Shown here: positions 6,050-14,225 of the stretch, in pieces
Layout of the letters: the number at the start of each line of letters is the position of its first letter
Numbering within the stretch: the stretch's first letter is position 1
Source of the DNA: Pseudomonadales bacterium
Lineage (GTDB): Bacteria > Pseudomonadota > Gammaproteobacteria > Pseudomonadales > Azotimanducaceae
DNA length: 64,000 bases
Assembly: GCA_028281005.1 (NCBI GenBank)
Contig: JANQKS010000030.1
Coordinates: 1 to 64,000 of the forward strand
Direction: 5' to 3'
The notes under the pieces: model-generated
The model's input: the letters and a program-made list of their open reading frames with translations, nothing else
What the model was told of the DNA's origin: nothing
Databases searched by the model: none
Translations under genes and position numbers: made by a program

Positions 6050-7438
6050 GTGAATAAAAACGCAACCAAAACAGTGAACACCAAGACAGAGCTTCGGGAA
6101 GTTCTACACTTGGGTTGGCCCATGGTGCTGACCCAGCTGTTTATCATGGCGACGGGTTTTCTCGACACCGCCATGGCAGGCCACTACAGCTCAGTAGACT
6201 TGGCCGGCGTTTCTCTCGGCGGCAACATTTTGTGGCCTACCTTTTTGTTGCTGACCGGCACCACCATGGCCCTAACCCCCATCGCCTCACAAATGCGCGG
6301 TGGCGGCCGTGGCCAGGAAGTGGGTCACCAAATCCGCCAGGGGATGTGGATCTGTCTGGTGACCAGCACACTGCTGATCGTAGCGCTGCTCAATGCCGCC
6401 CCTATTTATGCGTATGCGGGTGTTGAACCCGCCGCGGCAGAGATTGCCGCGGCATACCTGGAAGCAGTGGCATGGGGTATCCCTCCCGTAGTGTTTTATG
6501 TGGCGTTGCGTCACTCGTCAGAAGGATTGGGGCAAACTCGTCCACCGATGCTCATCGCCGCCAGCGTGTTGCCGCTTAATGGCTTTCTCAACTACGCCTT
6601 TATTTATGGCGAATTCGGCTTTCCCGAACTGGGGGGTGTGGGATGCGGCTGGGCCACCGCGATTGTTTTCTGGGTGCAGTTTACGGCCATGATGTGTGTC
6701 ATTCGGCTGCCGTACTTCCGTCAAACCGGCCTTTTCGACAAGTTCGAATGGCCGAACCTGCGCTCAATTACCAGCATCGTGCGCGTGGGTGCGCCCATCG
6801 GGCTGTCCATTTTTTTGGAAATGGCGGTTTTTTCAGTGATTGCTCTGCTGATCGCGCGCATCGGCGTGGAAGCGGTGGCGGCTAATACCATCGCCGGTAA
6901 CATCAATTGGCTCACCTACGTTATCCCCATGAGTCTGGGCAGCGCGGCGAGTATCCGCGTGGGTTATCACGTCGGTGCGCATAATCTCGCTGCGGCGCGA
7001 GCCACTTCCGCCACGGTGTATAAGTTTTCCATTGGTTATGCCTTAGTGGTTAGCGTGTTGTTGGTCAGCTTGCGCTACGTGCTGATCAGCGTCTACACCA
7101 CCGACCCGGCGGTCATAGACATCGCCGCTACGCTGTTACTCTTTATTGCCGTTTATCAGTTGGTGGACGACAGCCAAGCGGTGACCATCGGTGCGTTACG
7201 CGGTTACAAAGACACGCGCGTACCCATGATTTACGGTTTAATCGGCTATTGGTGCATCGCCCTGCCATTGGGTTATTGCTTAGCAGAAGGCATCTTGTTT
7301 CCGGGCTTGGCGCCCGGGGTATATGGTTACTGGAGCGGCCTAACCGTGGGGTTGGCCATCGTCGCCACGTGCGTGGGCTTACGCTTGTTGCACATCAGCG
7401 GCAATAGTCAAAAAGTGATGCGCCTGGCGGCCACCTAA
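6050..7438 (+). CDS. MATE-family multidrug/cation antiporter
   Basis: A 462-residue membrane protein with twelve predicted spans in two related halves. Family hallmarks are the first-helix block 'LGWPMVLTQLFIMATGFLDTAMAGHYSS' (given by position, residues 22-49) and its repeat near residue 235 ('VGAPIGLSIFLEMAVFSV'). MATE proteins such as NorM and DinF export organic cations or metabolites using Na+ or H+ gradients. The start is GTG at 6050. It stands 40 bp before an MscS gene on the same strand, possibly co-transcribed. The substrate is not predictable. Confidence 0.9.
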   Translation: MNKNATKTVNTKTELREVLHLGWPMVLTQLFIMATGFLDTAMAGHYSSVDLAGVSLGGNILWPTFLLLTGTTMALTPIASQMRGGGRGQEVGHQIRQGMWICLVTSTLLIVALLNAAPIYAYAGVEPAAAEIAAAYLEAVAWGIPPVVFYVALRHSSEGLGQTRPPMLIAASVLPLNGFLNYAFIYGEFGFPELGGVGCGWATAIVFWVQFTAMMCVIRLPYFRQTGLFDKFEWPNLRSITSIVRVGAPIGLSIFLEMAVFSVIALLIARIGVEAVAANTIAGNINWLTYVIPMSLGSAASIRVGYHVGAHNLAAARATSATVYKFSIGYALVVSVLLVSLRYVLISVYTTDPAVIDIAATLLLFIAVYQLVDDSQAVTIGALRGYKDTRVPMIYGLIGYWCIALPLGYCLAEGILFPGLAPGVYGYWSGLTVGLAIVATCVGLRLLHISGNSQKVMRLAAT

Positions 7439-7478
7439 CTTTACTTTGCTAAGCTCAAACACAACGCGGTAAATCAAC

Positions 7479-8312
7479 ATGCAGGAAGAACTCAACGAAC
7501 AATTGGATCTGATCAACCAGGTTTATGAACTGCTCATCGACCTGGCGGTGAACTGGTCGTTCAAGCTGTTTGGTGCGGTGTTGGTGTTGATTGCCGGCTT
7601 TATAGTCGGCCGCTGGTTGGCCAACCTGATGCTGCGCGTCATGGAAAAACGTGAGGTGGACGTCACCTTACGTCAATTCCTGGTCTCCACGGTGCGCCTG
7701 ATTGTACTCGTCATGTTTGGCGTCATTGCGCTGAACCAATTGGGTATTTCCATCACTCCCTTGATCGCCGCCATCGGTGGCTTAGCGGTGGGTTTAAGCT
7801 TGGCATTGCAGGGCCCGGTGTCCAACTATGGCGCCGGCTTGGTGATCATCTTGACCCGCATGTACCGGGTGGGTGACACCATCACCACTCAAGGGTGTTC
7901 CGGTTTGGTAGAGGAAATCAGCCTGGCGCAGACCCATTTGCGTGCTGAAGACGGTGAGCTGATAGTGATCCCCAACAAACATATTGTGGGTGAAATCCAC
8001 ACCAATTCAGAAGCCAACCGCATCGTCGAAGGGGTCATTGGCATCGCCTACAGCGCAGACCCCGGCACCGCCATCGCGTTGATTGAAAGCGTGCTGGGCA
8101 ATAATGATAACGTCGACCAAAACGCTGCCCCGGAGGTGGGGATCAGCAATTTTGGCGATTCCAGCATCGACATTGAATACCGTTATTGGACTGCCACCGG
8201 TTCCTACTACAACACGGTGCACGCCGTAAATTTGGCCATCTTTGAAGCGTTTGGGGAGCACGGCATCGCCATTCCGTTCCCCCAACGAGAGGTGCGTTTG
8301 CTCAACGATTAG
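7479..8312 (+). CDS. mscS: Small-conductance mechanosensitive channel, MscS family
   Basis: A 277-residue protein of standard MscS length. Three N-terminal spans (about residues 20-115) end in the Gly/Ala-rich pore helix TM3 ('AAIGGLAVGLSLALQGPVSNYGAG', residues about 95-118). The beta domain follows ('YRVGDTITTQGCSGLVEEI') and then an alpha/beta cage domain ending 'IPFPQREVRLL', a conserved closing motif. It opens under membrane tension to release solutes on hypo-osmotic shock. It follows the MATE gene and precedes the flagellar cluster. Confidence 0.9.
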   Translation: MQEELNEQLDLINQVYELLIDLAVNWSFKLFGAVLVLIAGFIVGRWLANLMLRVMEKREVDVTLRQFLVSTVRLIVLVMFGVIALNQLGISITPLIAAIGGLAVGLSLALQGPVSNYGAGLVIILTRMYRVGDTITTQGCSGLVEEISLAQTHLRAEDGELIVIPNKHIVGEIHTNSEANRIVEGVIGIAYSADPGTAIALIESVLGNNDNVDQNAAPEVGISNFGDSSIDIEYRYWTATGSYYNTVHAVNLAIFEAFGEHGIAIPFPQREVRLLND

Positions 8313-8336
8313 GGTGCTTCTGAATAAGTCTCAAGC

Positions 8337-8352
8337 TGGCGCGATAATTGCT
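8337..8352 (+). promoter_or_regulatory. Sigma-54-type promoter of flgA
   Basis: TGGCGC-N5-TTGCT, with GG and GC exactly ten bases apart. The predicted start point (about 8362-8364) is almost on the ATG at 8366, so the flgA message would be nearly leaderless. Confidence 0.6.
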
Positions 8353-8365
8353 TCATCATGGGCGT

Positions 8366-9106
8366 ATGCGTCGAACATCGTCCAATTCGCCACGAAGTCA
8401 CGGATTCTTGACGGCTTTTGCCGTGGTTTTTGCCTTTGGGTGGCTAAATATTGGCACTGCCCATGCGGAGCCGTGGCATTCTCTGGACGATATTGCCGCC
8501 GCCGCCGTGAAACATGCACAAACCAAGTTAGCCATGCCCGGTGCGCGCGTGAAAACCAGCGTGAAATCGTTGGATACCCGGCTCAAACTCCGCCGTTGTC
8601 AGCATGCGTTGCAAACGTTTTTACCCGATCACGTCACTGAGCTGAGGCGCAACGCCACCGTTGGCGTACGCTGCACGGCGCCTAAACCTTGGAAGCTTTA
8701 CGTCCCCGTCCAAGTGGCCATCTACCGGCCCGTGCTGGTGGCCAACCGGCCGCTGGGACGAGGCGCGGTATTGTCCGCGGCTGATGTACGCACCGATGAG
8801 CGCGATGTGGCGACGGTACGTAGCGCCTATTTAACCGATGTCCTACAGCTAGACGGCAAGGTATTACGCCGCTCGCTGGCGGAGGGAACGTTAATCACGA
8901 TTGACCATCTAAACGAAGAGCGCATCGTCAAACGCGGCCAAAGTGTAACGTTGTTGGTTAACCGCGGCGGGTTACAAGTCAGAATGGCGGGTACCGCACT
9001 GAGTGACGGCACCATCAACCAACGCATCCAGGTGGAAAACCATTCTTCCAAGCGTGTGGTCGAGGGTGTGGTACGCTCACAGCAGTTGGTCGAAGTGGTC
9101 ATGTGA
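8366..9106 (+). CDS. flgA: Flagellar P-ring assembly chaperone FlgA
   Basis: A 246-residue periplasmic chaperone needed for FlgI polymerisation around the rod. An N-terminal signal peptide (hydrophobic 'FLTAFAVVFAFGWL', cleavage near AHA-EP) is followed by the FlgA N-terminal domain and a SAF-like C-terminal domain ('GRGAVLSAADVRTDERDV', 'GQSVTLLVNRGGLQVRMAGTAL'). I chose ATG 8366 because the upstream in-frame TTG (8348) lies inside the sigma-54 promoter. It is the first gene of the flagellar region, and its P-ring partner flgI is 36 kb away on the other strand. Confidence 0.9.
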   Translation: MRRTSSNSPRSHGFLTAFAVVFAFGWLNIGTAHAEPWHSLDDIAAAAVKHAQTKLAMPGARVKTSVKSLDTRLKLRRCQHALQTFLPDHVTELRRNATVGVRCTAPKPWKLYVPVQVAIYRPVLVANRPLGRGAVLSAADVRTDERDVATVRSAYLTDVLQLDGKVLRRSLAEGTLITIDHLNEERIVKRGQSVTLLVNRGGLQVRMAGTALSDGTINQRIQVENHSSKRVVEGVVRSQQLVEVVM

Positions 9107-9141
9107 ACCCGGATGTAACGCCGTGATTTACAAATTTAGCC

Positions 9142-9168
9142 TAAAGTTATCCGGCTCATTGCCGATTA
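9142..9168 (+). promoter_or_regulatory. Sigma-28 (FliA) promoter of flgM
   Basis: TAAAGTTA-N11-GCCGATTA, a near-perfect match to the flagellar class III consensus, 40 bp before flgM. It lets FliA drive its own anti-sigma factor. Confidence 0.85.
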
Positions 9169-9207
9169 ACCGGATGATCCAGAGAAAATGTCTGGAGAGA
9201 AGTGAAG

Positions 9208-9507
9208 ATGGTAAACAATATTGACGGAATTTCGGGAAATCGCCCGAATACAATCAATCCGAACAGCAAAACTCGACCTGAGCCGGGAGATGCAAGCTCG
9301 CGCGCGCCTGAATCGAGCCGCACCGATGAAGTGAGCCTGACCTCTTCTGCACAGCTGCTAAAAGAGCTGAACGAAGCTGTTGAAGCAGCTCCGAGCAGCG
9401 ACCAACAGAGAATTGACGCCATTCGCCAAGCGTTGGCGGACGGTCGCTACGAAGTGAACTCCGGCAATATTGCCGACAAGCTCTTAAGCCTCGACGAACA
9501 GCTCTAG
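9208..9507 (+). CDS. flgM: Anti-sigma-28 factor FlgM
   Basis: A 99-residue protein from ATG 9208, with a GAGAAG ribosome site before it; a GTG two codons earlier is less likely. The N-terminal half is low in hydrophobics ('NRPNTINPNSKTRPEPGD', disordered). The C-terminal half has the sigma-binding helices ('DEVSLTSSAQLLKELNE' and 'RIDAIRQALADGRYEV'), ending 'NIADKLLSLD', as in other FlgM. It binds FliA until the hook is complete and is then exported. It is followed ten bases later by flgN. Confidence 0.9.
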   Translation: MVNNIDGISGNRPNTINPNSKTRPEPGDASSRAPESSRTDEVSLTSSAQLLKELNEAVEAAPSSDQQRIDAIRQALADGRYEVNSGNIADKLLSLDEQL

Positions 9508-9516
9508 TAGCTGCTG

Positions 9517-9984
9517 ATGTCGTCCGCCCAAGCCATTGCGACGCTGCACAGCGTTCTTCAGCACGTTCTCGAGCAACTGCATGATGCCTGCCAACAACTG
9601 CGGCAAACTTTAGAGGCGGAAACCGACGCCATCAGCCACCGTGATCTCGATGCGTTAACCCGTTGCGGCGAAACCAAAAAAGCGCAGTTACAAGCCGTTG
9701 AAGCGCTGGATGCGCAGCGGCAACAAACCCTCACGCAGCTCGGCTGGTCCGATAGCTCCGAACTAAACGACGCAAGCCTCAATAAACTGTGGCAAACGGT
9801 GCTTACACAATTGCAAAGCTGTCAGGATGCCAACGAAGTGAACGGTGCTTTGTTACGTCATCAACAAGACACGGTACAAAAGACATTAGCCATTATGTCC
9901 GGCGGCAATGGCCCGGCCACCCTCTACCAAGCGGATGGTAAAGCCAGCCACAGCGCAAACAACTTGCCCATCGCAAAAGCCTAA
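9517..9984 (+). CDS. flgN: Flagellar export chaperone FlgN
   Basis: A 155-residue, mostly helical cytoplasmic protein with a long N-terminal helix ('LHSVLQHVLEQLHDACQQL') and the conserved segment 'LDALTRCGETKKAQLQAVE'. FlgN binds the hook-filament junction proteins FlgK and FlgL before export; both are encoded in this window. Its place right after flgM is the standard order. Confidence 0.85.
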   Translation: MSSAQAIATLHSVLQHVLEQLHDACQQLRQTLEAETDAISHRDLDALTRCGETKKAQLQAVEALDAQRQQTLTQLGWSDSSELNDASLNKLWQTVLTQLQSCQDANEVNGALLRHQQDTVQKTLAIMSGGNGPATLYQADGKASHSANNLPIAKA

Positions 9985-10072
9985 ACTTCTAGGCACCTAT
10001 CCCTTACAAGTCTAAAAGCACGCCACCAGCTTTTGCCCTATGATGATCTTGGGGCACAGGTTAGGACATGAA

Positions 10073-10447
10073 ATGGAGCGACGTTTAGCGGATCGCAAAC
10101 GGACGACAACCAAGGTATTTCTGCATCATCCGGATCTACCGACGACGCCGTGTTTAACACGCAACATGAGCAAAGGCGGCGTCTTTGTTGAAGTGCAAGG
10201 CGCACACCTCATTGAGCGCGGCACCCGCTTGGAAATGACTTTTGCGGTGGAACTTGGCAACTTGACCAAGCTCCATCAACTGGCAGTTGCGGTGGCACAA
10301 GTAGCGCCGGACGGTTTGGGTCTATCGATCGAACGTCTGCTGCCCGAACGGACCGTGCGCGGCGCTGTCAACAGCGGTGAAGACTGCCAAGTGTTGCCGC
10401 TTAAAGGTCCGCGTAACTCACAACGCAAGCCTTACCCCGTTGTTTAG
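10073..10447 (+). CDS. Single-domain PilZ c-di-GMP receptor (FlgZ-like position)
   Basis: A 124-residue protein from ATG 10073; ATG at 10040 is also in frame but has no ribosome site. It is a bare PilZ domain with both nucleotide motifs: an Arg-rich RxxxR region in 'ERRLADRKR' and 'NMSKGGVFVE' (NxSxGG). In Pseudomonas the PilZ protein FlgZ, which brakes swimming under high c-di-GMP, is encoded right after flgMN, as here. FlgZ/YcgR has an extra N-terminal domain that this protein lacks, so the same role is only inferred. Its 3' end overlaps the convergent HDOD-GGDEF gene by 47 bp. Confidence 0.8.
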   Translation: MERRLADRKRTTTKVFLHHPDLPTTPCLTRNMSKGGVFVEVQGAHLIERGTRLEMTFAVELGNLTKLHQLAVAVAQVAPDGLGLSIERLLPERTVRGAVNSGEDCQVLPLKGPRNSQRKPYPVV

Positions 10448-11933
10448 CATGTTTTAAGGCTTCATCCGCCGCGTTGATCAAATCGTCACCAGACAAGCCG
10501 CTGCTCAATTCTAACGTTGCCAGGCCAATGGAAATACTCACTTCCACCTGCTGTCCATCCACCATGTGGGTGGAGTTGTTATAAGCGTTTAACACGCGTT
10601 CGCACACGGAGCGGGCGTTTTCTTCCGATTCAGCGCCGAACAGCAGGACAAACTCGTCTCCACCAAAACGCGCCACAATGTCACTATCGCGGACCTGGTC
10701 GGAGATGATTTTGCCGGTGCGACGCAGGATCTCATCACCCGCGCTGTGACAGTAAGTATCGTTGACCGCCTTAAACCCGTCTAAGTCCATGAAGGCCAGG
10801 CTCACCGAAAATCCAAATTGGCGTGAGCGTTTCACCCATTCCTGGATTTGCGCCTCCATAAAATCTCGATTGCGCAAGCCGGTCAGTTTGTCGGTGTAAT
10901 TCTCTTCTTCGAGGCTCTGCGCCTTGGTGTCGAGGGATTCCATTTGTTGCTGTAGCTGCATGATTTCGCGCTGAGCGTTGAGACTAACGTTGGTCAAGAC
11001 TTTGCGTGCCTGATCCATGATGGTCAGCATTTCATCAGCATCGACAATCTCCATACCGAACTGACTTTCTATCTCAGGCAATTGTTCGCTGACATCAGAC
11101 AAGATCTTCAACGTCGATTGTTTATCGAGCTCTAAGCGTTCTTGCATCAAAAGTGCCACGTGACAGATGGCTTCGTCACGGCGATCGGTGAGCAACACGT
11201 CGGATATGTGGCTCGCCACGCTGACGCAGTCGACAAACTGTTGCAGCGGGCCTTCACCCAGTTCCGGCGCGTGGTCGTGGCTGTAACGGGCAGCCTCGCA
11301 AATCTGTTCCGGTAAACCCCAGCGTTCCAATAACCACGAGCCGATCCAGGCATGGTCTACGCCAAGTTCCTTGATCTCATGGGCACACACCAGGTTGTGG
11401 TGGTACATGTTATCGCCCAGCTCCACGTAATGTTCTGGAATCAATTTGTCGAGCACCAACAAACCAATGTCCTGCAACAAACCGCCAAGAAACAACTCTT
11501 CTTTGCCTGCGTGCTTCAGGGCATCACCCAAAGCCCTGGCGGTGGTTGCGGTGAGTAGGGAGCGATTCCAAAAATACTTCAGATCGATGCCTGAGCTTTT
11601 GCGATCTTTTAGCGAACTGACCAGGGAAAAACTCAGCGCCAAAGTGGCGGCTGCTGCTTGCCCCATGGTCAGCAAGGCTTGATTGAGATTAGTGACCTCG
11701 CGCCGACGAGCATACATGGCCGAGTTGGCGGTTTTGAGCAATTTCACCGACAAAGCCGGGTCCTTCTCAAGGTCTTTAACCACATCGTGAAAATCCGCAT
11801 CCGGATCTTTCAACGCTTCTATGATGCGTGTGACGATGTCCGGAGGGCTTGGAAGATCCTCCATCTGTTCCAGTTGAGTTAACAGGTGCGCTGGCGGTGT
11901 GGCGTTAAACTCGTTGCTCGCAGTCAACTGCAT
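10401..11933 (-). CDS. HDOD-GGDEF protein, probable diguanylate cyclase
   Basis: A 510-residue protein from ATG 11933; an in-frame GTG 13 codons upstream is possible. The N-terminal HDOD domain (about residues 15-215; 'LPSPPDIVTRIIEAL', 'DPALSVKLLKTANSAMYA') is followed by a helical linker with a coiled coil. The GGDEF domain occupies the last 170 residues ('NYTDKLTGLRNRDFME', 'RFGGDEF'). The intact GGDEF signature and an upstream RDSD (RxxD I-site, five residues before the signature region) predict an active, product-inhibited c-di-GMP synthase. It sits inside the flagellar cluster, tail to tail with a PilZ gene, which suggests local control of motility. Confidence 0.9.
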   Translation of the reverse strand: MQLTASNEFNATPPAHLLTQLEQMEDLPSPPDIVTRIIEALKDPDADFHDVVKDLEKDPALSVKLLKTANSAMYARRREVTNLNQALLTMGQAAAATLALSFSLVSSLKDRKSSGIDLKYFWNRSLLTATTARALGDALKHAGKEELFLGGLLQDIGLLVLDKLIPEHYVELGDNMYHHNLVCAHEIKELGVDHAWIGSWLLERWGLPEQICEAARYSHDHAPELGEGPLQQFVDCVSVASHISDVLLTDRRDEAICHVALLMQERLELDKQSTLKILSDVSEQLPEIESQFGMEIVDADEMLTIMDQARKVLTNVSLNAQREIMQLQQQMESLDTKAQSLEEENYTDKLTGLRNRDFMEAQIQEWVKRSRQFGFSVSLAFMDLDGFKAVNDTYCHSAGDEILRRTGKIISDQVRDSDIVARFGGDEFVLLFGAESEENARSVCERVLNAYNNSTHMVDGQQVEVSISIGLATLELSSGLSGDDLINAADEALKHAKQRGKACVVSYADL

Positions 11934-12120
11934 CCTTGCTGTACCCCTAAATCTTATTAGTTTCCGACTCACCAGATAACGGCAAGGAATTGCCGATCTT
12001 TAAGGGCTTTAGGTAGCAGCGTTGTACATTCGTGAGCCCGTTCGCACTTTTAGCCGCTTGTTAGAAGCAAATCATCGCTGCGACGCGTCGGTAGCCGTTC
12101 GGTGACGCTTCAGATTGGCC

Positions 12121-12136
12121 TGGCCTGATTGTTGCA
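12121..12136 (+). promoter_or_regulatory. Sigma-54-type promoter of fliK
   Basis: TGGCCT-N5-TTGCA with correct GG-N10-GC spacing, 45 bp upstream of the fliK start. Confidence 0.55.
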
Positions 12137-12181
12137 CTACTAGTCCGCAGCAAAGGACACTGAAGTAACAAGGCAGCTGCA

Positions 12182-13486
12182 TTGGCGGAGATACCCACAT
12201 CGGCTCTACCCGTGGATCTGATTGCGCCGGTCATGGCGAATCAGCGCGGCAGCGTGCAACCAGTGCCGCCACCAGCGGCGCAGACCACTGCGCACGCAAG
12301 CTTAACGTCAAACATACTGCCTAATATCGAGCCTAATTCCCCAAAACGAGCGGATTTCGCCGCCATGTTGGCGCAGTTGAAGGCGCCAGAAAGCACTACC
12401 GCTACAAACTCACTGCTGCCTAACACCGCGCTGCCGAACTTGCCAGTGCCGGCCATCGCACCCCCAACCAGCTTACCAATTGATGGGTTAGGAGACGGTC
12501 TCAGCTTGGCTAGGTTAGCGACAGAGCTACCGCCGACTGCGGACGGCAAACTCTTGCCGCTTAGCGGCAATGGGTTGCCGCAGCCCGAACCTGCACTCGC
12601 CCCGCAGCCACAACAAGCAGCAAAGCCAGACCAACCAGAGGCTGCTGTCGATCTGGCCGCGGCGCTAGAGGTAAACCCGACGACAGCACCTGTACCCATC
12701 GACCCAGCCCTACCCGCTGCCGGGGTTAATGCATCAAGCACGAACGTGACCAGCAACGCGCCTAGCCTGCCTCAGGTTAACCTCACCGCGAGCAACACGC
12801 CGAACAGCACCGCAACCCCTGTGAACACACCGGCTGTCGCCACTGAGGCGGGCACCTCAAGCGGTGATCAATCTGCCGAGTACACTTTTACCGAGCGTCA
12901 GCAAGCTGAGTTAGCCACCAAACTGAGCCGAGCAGACAATGAAACGTTGCGCCAGGAAGTGGTGAGGTCCGATGCCACTCGAACGGCCGCGACGGAGTTT
13001 GCCCGGGTTGAACCCAGTGCTCATACCTCACCCTTAAATATGGCGCGGCCCGCTATGGAAGCGCCGGCACCGCAATCAGGCTTGTTGAACTTACCGGCGG
13101 ACCGGGCCCAATGGTCGGAACCGTTGGCCGAGCGCATCGCTTGGATGTTACAGAAAGGCGGCAATACGGCTGAATTACGCCTCAATCCTCCCCACTTGGG
13201 CCGCATTGAGGTGCAATTTACCTTGAATGGTGATCAGGCAAGTATCGTCATGACCACGGCGAGCGCTGAAGTTCGCGACGCACTGCAGCAATCGCTACCG
13301 CGTTTGGAAAACCTGCTGCAACAATCAGGCTTACAACTGACTGACTCCCAGGTGGCCCAGCAAGAAGGTCAAACACCCGAAGACCAAGGCTTCGACACCC
13401 CTGCGGGAGATAACGCTGAAAACAATGGCGAACCGCACCCGGGTAGCACACCCATCGCACTGGGCTTGATCGACACCTACGCCTAA
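12182..13486 (+). CDS. fliK: Flagellar hook-length control protein FliK
   Basis: A 434-residue protein. The first 300 residues are Ala/Pro/Thr/Asn-rich and variable, the export ruler. The C-terminal Flg_hook domain is at about 315-400 ('LAERIAWMLQKGGNTAELRL', 'PPHLGRIEVQFTLNGDQASI', 'LLQQSGLQL'). FliK measures the hook and switches FlhB to filament substrates. The start is TTG 12182 with a weak AAGG site; an ATG lies 17 codons downstream. A sigma-54 promoter precedes it and fliL has its own. Confidence 0.9.
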   Translation: MAEIPTSALPVDLIAPVMANQRGSVQPVPPPAAQTTAHASLTSNILPNIEPNSPKRADFAAMLAQLKAPESTTATNSLLPNTALPNLPVPAIAPPTSLPIDGLGDGLSLARLATELPPTADGKLLPLSGNGLPQPEPALAPQPQQAAKPDQPEAAVDLAAALEVNPTTAPVPIDPALPAAGVNASSTNVTSNAPSLPQVNLTASNTPNSTATPVNTPAVATEAGTSSGDQSAEYTFTERQQAELATKLSRADNETLRQEVVRSDATRTAATEFARVEPSAHTSPLNMARPAMEAPAPQSGLLNLPADRAQWSEPLAERIAWMLQKGGNTAELRLNPPHLGRIEVQFTLNGDQASIVMTTASAEVRDALQQSLPRLENLLQQSGLQLTDSQVAQQEGQTPEDQGFDTPAGDNAENNGEPHPGSTPIALGLIDTYA

Positions 13487-13499
13487 CAATGCTTGGCAC

Positions 13500-13524
13500 C
13501 GTTGGCCGCAGTTAGGCGCCAACG
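13500..13524 (+). terminator. Hairpin after fliK
   Basis: CGTTGGC (13500-13506) pairs with GCCAACG (13518-13524), 14 bases after the fliK stop. There is no immediate T-run, so termination is only possible, not clear. Confidence 0.3.
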
Positions 13525-13616
13525 AACCGACAACCGAGATCGTCAAAGTTCTGACTCTTTTCCGCCGTATTCTTTTTTTCTCTATATTTTTCAATAACTT
13601 ATAAACAAAAATTCAG

Positions 13617-13632
13617 TGGTACGTTTTTTGCT
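13617..13632 (+). promoter_or_regulatory. Sigma-54-type promoter of the fliL operon
   Basis: TGGTAC-N5-TTGCT, matching the -24/-12 consensus with one change, 69 bp before fliL. It would drive fliLMNOPQR and probably on to flhBAF-fleN-fliA, since all gaps are short. Confidence 0.7.
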
Positions 13633-13700
13633 AGGAGGTATGAGCAGGCTCAAGAGCACTGCGTTTACACCGCCAGCAGGATGGAGCCAAGCAAAACGCC

Positions 13701-14225
13701 ATGGCAGAGAACGATACCCAAGCTACTGAAGCCGCCCCCCAGGCCAAGTTAGGCATGATGCAACTGTTGATGATCGTCGGCATCGTGTTAGTCACCGAAG
13801 TGGCCATCCTATTTGCATGGGAATCTCTGCGCCCGCCGCCGGCGCCGGTAGACCCAACCGCAGAATCGGAGGAAGCCGCCACCGCGGACGTCTCTGAATT
13901 AGAACCTGCTAACTATCTACCTTTGGATCCGGCCTTGGTGGTCAACCTCCAAGGCGAAGGTGGTGAGTCACACTTTCTGCAAACCACCATCCAGTTGATG
14001 ACACGCAACAAAGAGGTCTACGAGGCGGCAAAAACCCACAGTCCTGCCATTCGTAATGCGCTGATCATGTTATTTGGCACCCTCAACCACAGCGACATCA
14101 CCAGTCTCGAGGGCAAAGAACAAATCCGTGAACAAGCCCGCGAGGTGGCTGATGAAGTGCTGCTGGAGCTGTCCGGACAGCAAGGTATCGATGCTTTGTA
14201 CCTAACGAGTTTTGTCATCCAATGA
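13701..14225 (+). CDS. fliL: Flagellar basal-body-associated protein FliL
   Basis: A 174-residue single-span inner-membrane protein. A short cytoplasmic head is followed by a span at about residues 14-36 ('MMQLLMIVGIVLVTEVAILF'), a flexible linker and a periplasmic domain ('YLPLDPALVVNL', 'HFLQTTIQLMTRN'). FliL surrounds the stators and supports torque. The last bases overlap the fliM start (ATGA). Confidence 0.9.
   Translation: MAENDTQATEAAPQAKLGMMQLLMIVGIVLVTEVAILFAWESLRPPPAPVDPTAESEEAATADVSELEPANYLPLDPALVVNLQGEGGESHFLQTTIQLMTRNKEVYEAAKTHSPAIRNALIMLFGTLNHSDITSLEGKEQIREQAREVADEVLLELSGQQGIDALYLTSFVIQ

Noticed and set aside
12241-12756. 171-codon minus-strand ORF inside fliK
   Set aside because: Gly/Ala/Ser/Cys-rich antisense to the Ala/Pro-rich FliK N-terminus; no domain.
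13640-13726. Possible 28-codon leader peptide after the AGGAGGT at 13633
   Set aside because: The ATG follows the ribosome site with no spacer and lies almost at the predicted transcript start; the ORF ends inside fliL in another frame.
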